Below, one piece after another: positions 5,834 to 8,304 of a DNA stretch of 8,304 nucleotides. Source of the DNA: Syntrophomonadaceae bacterium (GTDB lineage: Bacteria > Bacillota_D > Dethiobacteria > DTU022 > UBA8154). The number at the start of each line of letters is the position of its first letter. Within the stretch, counting starts at the first letter, position 1. The stretch spans positions 1 to 8,304 of the forward strand of contig SKMY01000171.1 of NCBI GenBank assembly GCA_007120815.1, written 5' to 3'. Made by a program: the position numbers and the translations under genes. The notes below the pieces were generated by a model that saw only the letters and a program-made list of their open reading frames with translations, was not told the DNA's origin and searched no databases.

Positions 5834-6516
5834 TGGACAATAAGGTTGAAAATAAATTATTAACGCTGGAGGATATTCAAAACCACCCGGCTGTTATCGC
5901 CTATATCCGCAAAGCCAACGAAAACCTGGGTGTCCTGGGTTACACGGAACACGGGTTTCGCCATACGGATATGGTTGCACATACTGCCTATCGTGTGATG
6001 GATGAAATGGGTTTTACCCGGAGGGAAGCTGAACTGGCGGCCATCGCAGGCTACCTGCATGATATCGGTAACGTGGTGGAACGCAGCCATCATTACTATA
6101 CTGGGGCGGTTATTGCCATGGGCCTTTTAAGGGAAATGGGCATGGACGAACTGGAAATTGCAGAGGTGGCTTCTGCCATTGGGAATCACGACGAGGTTAA
6201 TGGACGCCCGGTGAGCAATGTGTCCGCCGCCGTTATCCTGGCAGATAAAGCGGATGTCCATCGCTCCCGGGTTCAGAATCGGGATTTTGCAACCTTTGAT
6301 ATCCACGACCGGGTGAATTACGCTGTAGAGGAGTCCATGCTGCAGCTGGAACCCGTTGGTCGTATCATTACGCTAAAACTGAAGATTGATACAAGCATTA
6401 GCCGGGTCATGGAATACTTCGAGATTTTTTTGACCCGAATGATGCTGTGCCGCAGGGCGGCTGATTTTCTTTCCACCCGCTTTTCCCTGGTGATTAATGA
6501 AGCGCAACTACTTTAA
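5833..6516 (+). CDS. HD-domain phosphohydrolase-like protein of unknown substrate
   Basis: A 227-residue soluble protein with an HD-type metal-dependent phosphohydrolase core. The probable metal ligands, in order, are His44 (HGFRH, 40-44), the His76-Asp77 pair in GYLHDIGN, His86 or His87, His119 (GNHDE) and Asp138 (ILADKAD). This is more histidines than the minimal HD set and may hold two metals. Next comes a strongly charged segment, DVHRSRVQNRDFATFDIHDR (141-160), and a C-terminal part of about 55 residues (GRIITLKLKIDTSIS and onward) that looks alpha/beta. I recall similar uncharacterised proteins in clostridial genomes, but I know no reaction for them. There are no signal peptide or membrane segments, so it should act in the cytoplasm. 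GTG 5833 has AGGTG 6 nt upstream. The stop is 30 nt before secD, so it probably shares that transcript. Nucleotide phosphohydrolase activity is possible but not shown. Confidence 0.88.
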   Translation: MDNKVENKLLTLEDIQNHPAVIAYIRKANENLGVLGYTEHGFRHTDMVAHTAYRVMDEMGFTRREAELAAIAGYLHDIGNVVERSHHYYTGAVIAMGLLREMGMDELEIAEVASAIGNHDEVNGRPVSNVSAAVILADKADVHRSRVQNRDFATFDIHDRVNYAVEESMLQLEPVGRIITLKLKIDTSISRVMEYFEIFLTRMMLCRRAADFLSTRFSLVINEAQLL

Positions 6517-6530
6517 CTTTAAACAGGTAC

Positions 6531-6537
6531 AGGAGGA
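6531..6537 (+). promoter_or_regulatory. Ribosome binding site deciding the TTG start of secD
   Basis: AGGAGGA is 9 nt upstream of TTG at 6547. In the secD frame a TGA occurs at 6538-6540, so no earlier start is possible. The ATGs at 6537 and 6540 are in another frame and too close to this site. Confidence 0.8.
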
Positions 6538-6546
6538 TGATGGGAC

Positions 6547-7779
6547 TTGCCTCGAAAAAAACGAACCAAAACCGGCATAATTATTTTTACCCTTATCGCT
6601 GTTTTGCTGGTTTCCGGGTCAACCTATTTTCTGGCCAACTGGCAAGATTACTTGAGGAAAGGGCTCGACCTGGAGGGCGGTGTTTACGTCCTGCTGGAAG
6701 CACAGGTCATGGAAGATGAAGATCTGGACCACGATGCCATTCAAAGAGCCATGACGATTATACGCAGCCGGATAGACGAGCTAGGTGTGGTGGAGCCCAT
6801 TATACAGCGGGAAGGGGAGCGACGCCTGCGCATTGAACTGCCGGGCATAGAAGATCAGGCCCAGGCGATGGAAGTTATTGGCCGCACAGCCCAGCTTACC
6901 TTCCGCAGTCCTGATGGTGAAGATCTGTTGACCGGGGCCCACCTGAACACGGCCAATTTTACCCGGGGGCAGTACAATGAACCCATGGTTGCCCTGGAAT
7001 TTGACGCCGAAGGGGCGGACATATTTGCCCAGGCCACGCGGGATTACCTGAATGACGTTATCTATATCTACCTGGATGATGAAATTGTATCCGCACCGGT
7101 GGTACAGAATATTATAACCGATGGTCATGCGGTAATTACGGGCATCCCAACGGCTGAAGAGGCCAGGGATATTGCCATTATGCTTCGTTCCGGTGCCCTG
7201 CCGGTAGACCTGGTTGAACTGGAAACCCGTTCGGTGGGTCCGGTCCTGGGTGAGAATGCGCTGCAATTGAGTTTTTCCGCTGGTCTTGTTGGCATGAGCA
7301 TTGTGATGCTCTTCATGCTGTTTTATTATCGCTTTGCCGGGCTGGTTGCCGATATCAGCCTGGTTGTTTACCTGGCCCTGGTGTTTTTAATCTTGTCCGC
7401 CATCAATGCCACCCTTACCCTTCCCGGTATAGCGGGATTAATTCTCTCTATCGGGATGGCAGTGGATGCCAACGTTCTTATTTTTGAGCGAATCAAGGAA
7501 GAACTTCACACTGGGAAAACCACCCTTGTTGCGATCAACTCGGGGTTTGAACGGGCCTTTCGTGCCATCATCGACGCCAATATCACCACGGTAATTGCAG
7601 CCCTGGTGCTGTTTATTGTGGCCAGCGGTCCGGTGCGGGGTTTTGCCGTGGTTCTGCTGGTCGGTATCGTATCCAGCTTTTTTACAGCCATTTTCTTAAC
7701 ACGGTTTTTGCTGCGGTATGCAGCCCGTTCAAGGATTATTCAACGTTCATCGTACCTGGGTTACAAGGGGGGGAACTAG
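6547..7779 (+). CDS. secD: Protein translocase subunit SecD
   Basis: SecD works with SecF beside the SecYEG channel, using the proton gradient to pull exported proteins across the membrane. The 410-residue protein begins at TTG 6547 with a positively charged stretch (PRKKRTKTG), then membrane segment 1 at about 11-30. The family motif GLDLEGGVYVLLEA (39-52) opens a large extracytoplasmic domain of about 190 residues (P1 type). Five further membrane segments lie near 239-260, 265-285, 291-312, 342-360 and 366-388. The motif SIGMAVDANVLIFERIKEEL (301-320) contains Asp307, the residue equivalent to the key proton-pathway aspartate of E. coli SecD. It is shorter than the roughly 600-residue E. 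coli protein but typical of clostridial forms. secF follows after 3 nt. No yajC precedes it; the HD gene is there instead. Confidence 0.97.
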   Translation: MPRKKRTKTGIIIFTLIAVLLVSGSTYFLANWQDYLRKGLDLEGGVYVLLEAQVMEDEDLDHDAIQRAMTIIRSRIDELGVVEPIIQREGERRLRIELPGIEDQAQAMEVIGRTAQLTFRSPDGEDLLTGAHLNTANFTRGQYNEPMVALEFDAEGADIFAQATRDYLNDVIYIYLDDEIVSAPVVQNIITDGHAVITGIPTAEEARDIAIMLRSGALPVDLVELETRSVGPVLGENALQLSFSAGLVGMSIVMLFMLFYYRFAGLVADISLVVYLALVFLILSAINATLTLPGIAGLILSIGMAVDANVLIFERIKEELHTGKTTLVAINSGFERAFRAIIDANITTVIAALVLFIVASGPVRGFAVVLLVGIVSSFFTAIFLTRFLLRYAARSRIIQRSSYLGYKGGN

Positions 7780-7782
7780 CTT

Positions 7783-8304
7783 ATGCTTCGACTACATTTT
7801 GACTTTTTACAGCATCGCACCAAGGGGTTTATTTTTTCGGGACTTCTTATTCTCATAGGTTTGGGCTCACTGCTGATTAACGGACTCAACCTTGGAATTG
7901 ACTTTACCGGGGGAACCATTTTCCACATGAGACTGCCGGGCGGTTACCAGATGGAAGAAGTCCGGGATGTGCTGGAACCTTATGGGTTGTCGGGGGTGCC
8001 CCTTCAACGGGTTGGCCGCGCCGTTGACCCGTCTGGTGATGAAGTGATTATCAAGGCCCCCCACCTGGATGAGCAGACCAGGCGGGATATTCTTTCCGAC
8101 TTTCAGGAGCGCTGGACGGGAATGACCACCAACGATATTTTGCGCGTGGACACTGTTGGCGCCGTCATCGGTCGGGAGTTAACAAGAGAGGCTTTTCTGG
8201 CACTGCTCATTGCGGCAGCGGGCATGGTTCTATATATTACCCTAAGGTTCGAATTTAAATTTGCCCTGGCAGCCATAATTGCGCTACTGCATGATGCCTT
8301 TGTG
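7783..8304 (+). CDS. secF: Protein translocase subunit SecF, N-terminal part (runs off window)
   Basis: The frame from ATG 7783 stays open through 174 codons to the window edge, so the C-terminal part is missing. SecF forms the RND-type membrane complex with SecD. The visible part has a short cytoplasmic start (MLRLHFDFLQHRTKG), membrane segment 1 at about 15-34, and the SecF motif GIDFTGGT (38-45). An extracytoplasmic domain follows, running to VDTVGAVIGREL (122-133), then membrane segment 2 (about 135-152). The conserved RFEFKFALAAIIALLHDAFV (155-174) closes the visible part, and its Asp171 lies in the region tied to proton coupling. AAGGGGGGG at 7765-7773, inside the end of secD, is the likely ribosome site about 9 nt upstream. 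The 3-nt gap to secD implies a shared transcript. Confidence 0.96.
   Translation, partial: MLRLHFDFLQHRTKGFIFSGLLILIGLGSLLINGLNLGIDFTGGTIFHMRLPGGYQMEEVRDVLEPYGLSGVPLQRVGRAVDPSGDEVIIKAPHLDEQTRRDILSDFQERWTGMTTNDILRVDTVGAVIGRELTREAFLALLIAAAGMVLYITLRFEFKFALAAIIALLHDAFV

Noticed and set aside
6537..6719. 60-codon frame starting at ATG 6537
   Set aside because: The ATG abuts the Shine-Dalgarno with no spacing, and the frame is a shadow of secD.

Overview
This window looks like chromosomal core-metabolism DNA from an anaerobic, Clostridia-type Firmicute, possibly Peptococcaceae-like. That placement is an inference. It rests on strong purine-rich Shine-Dalgarno sites, frequent TTG/GTG starts, very tight same-strand packing, a clostridial-style HisH-HisA-HisF-HisI block with a monofunctional HisI, a stand-alone Rrf2 regulator, and separate secD and secF genes. 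All ten substantial genes are on the + strand. I see no rRNA, tRNA, CRISPR array, insertion sequence, prophage gene or integration scar.

Layout: (1) 3-422 is the C-terminal end of a GT4 glycosyltransferase that resembles BshA, the first enzyme of bacillithiol synthesis. (2) 449-2948 is a histidine block, hisH-hisA-hisF-hisI, covering the middle of the pathway: the PRA-CH hydrolysis, the ProFAR isomerase and the two-subunit imidazole glycerol phosphate synthase. The genes overlap or nearly touch, and hisH, hisA and hisF start with TTG, GTG and TTG. (3) 2951-3400 encodes an Rrf2-family regulator with an IscR-like cysteine cluster. It lies 2 nt after hisI and 20 nt before aroC. (4) 3421-5722 holds aroC and aroB (chorismate synthase and 3-dehydroquinate synthase), which overlap by 8 nt. 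(5) 5723-5832 is the longest gap (110 nt). It contains half of a 14-bp tandem repeat, a possible promoter, a possible 15-codon leader ORF and a 12-bp AT palindrome. (6) 5833-6516 encodes an uncharacterised HD-domain phosphohydrolase-like protein. (7) 6547-8304 holds secD and the start of secF, the SecYEG accessory subunits that use proton motive force to help export; secF runs off the window.

The spacing suggests one transcript from the histidine genes through aroB, with the Rrf2 gene embedded in it, and a second unit HD-secD-secF beginning in the 110-nt gap. Histidine and chorismate synthesis share phosphoribosyl/erythrose-4-phosphate supply only indirectly, so the linkage may be regulatory or historical.

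I do not see a clear new system. The items most worth a second look are the regulator placed between two amino-acid pathways, the unknown HD protein with its possible leader ORF, and an unusual phosphate-loop sequence in HisF.
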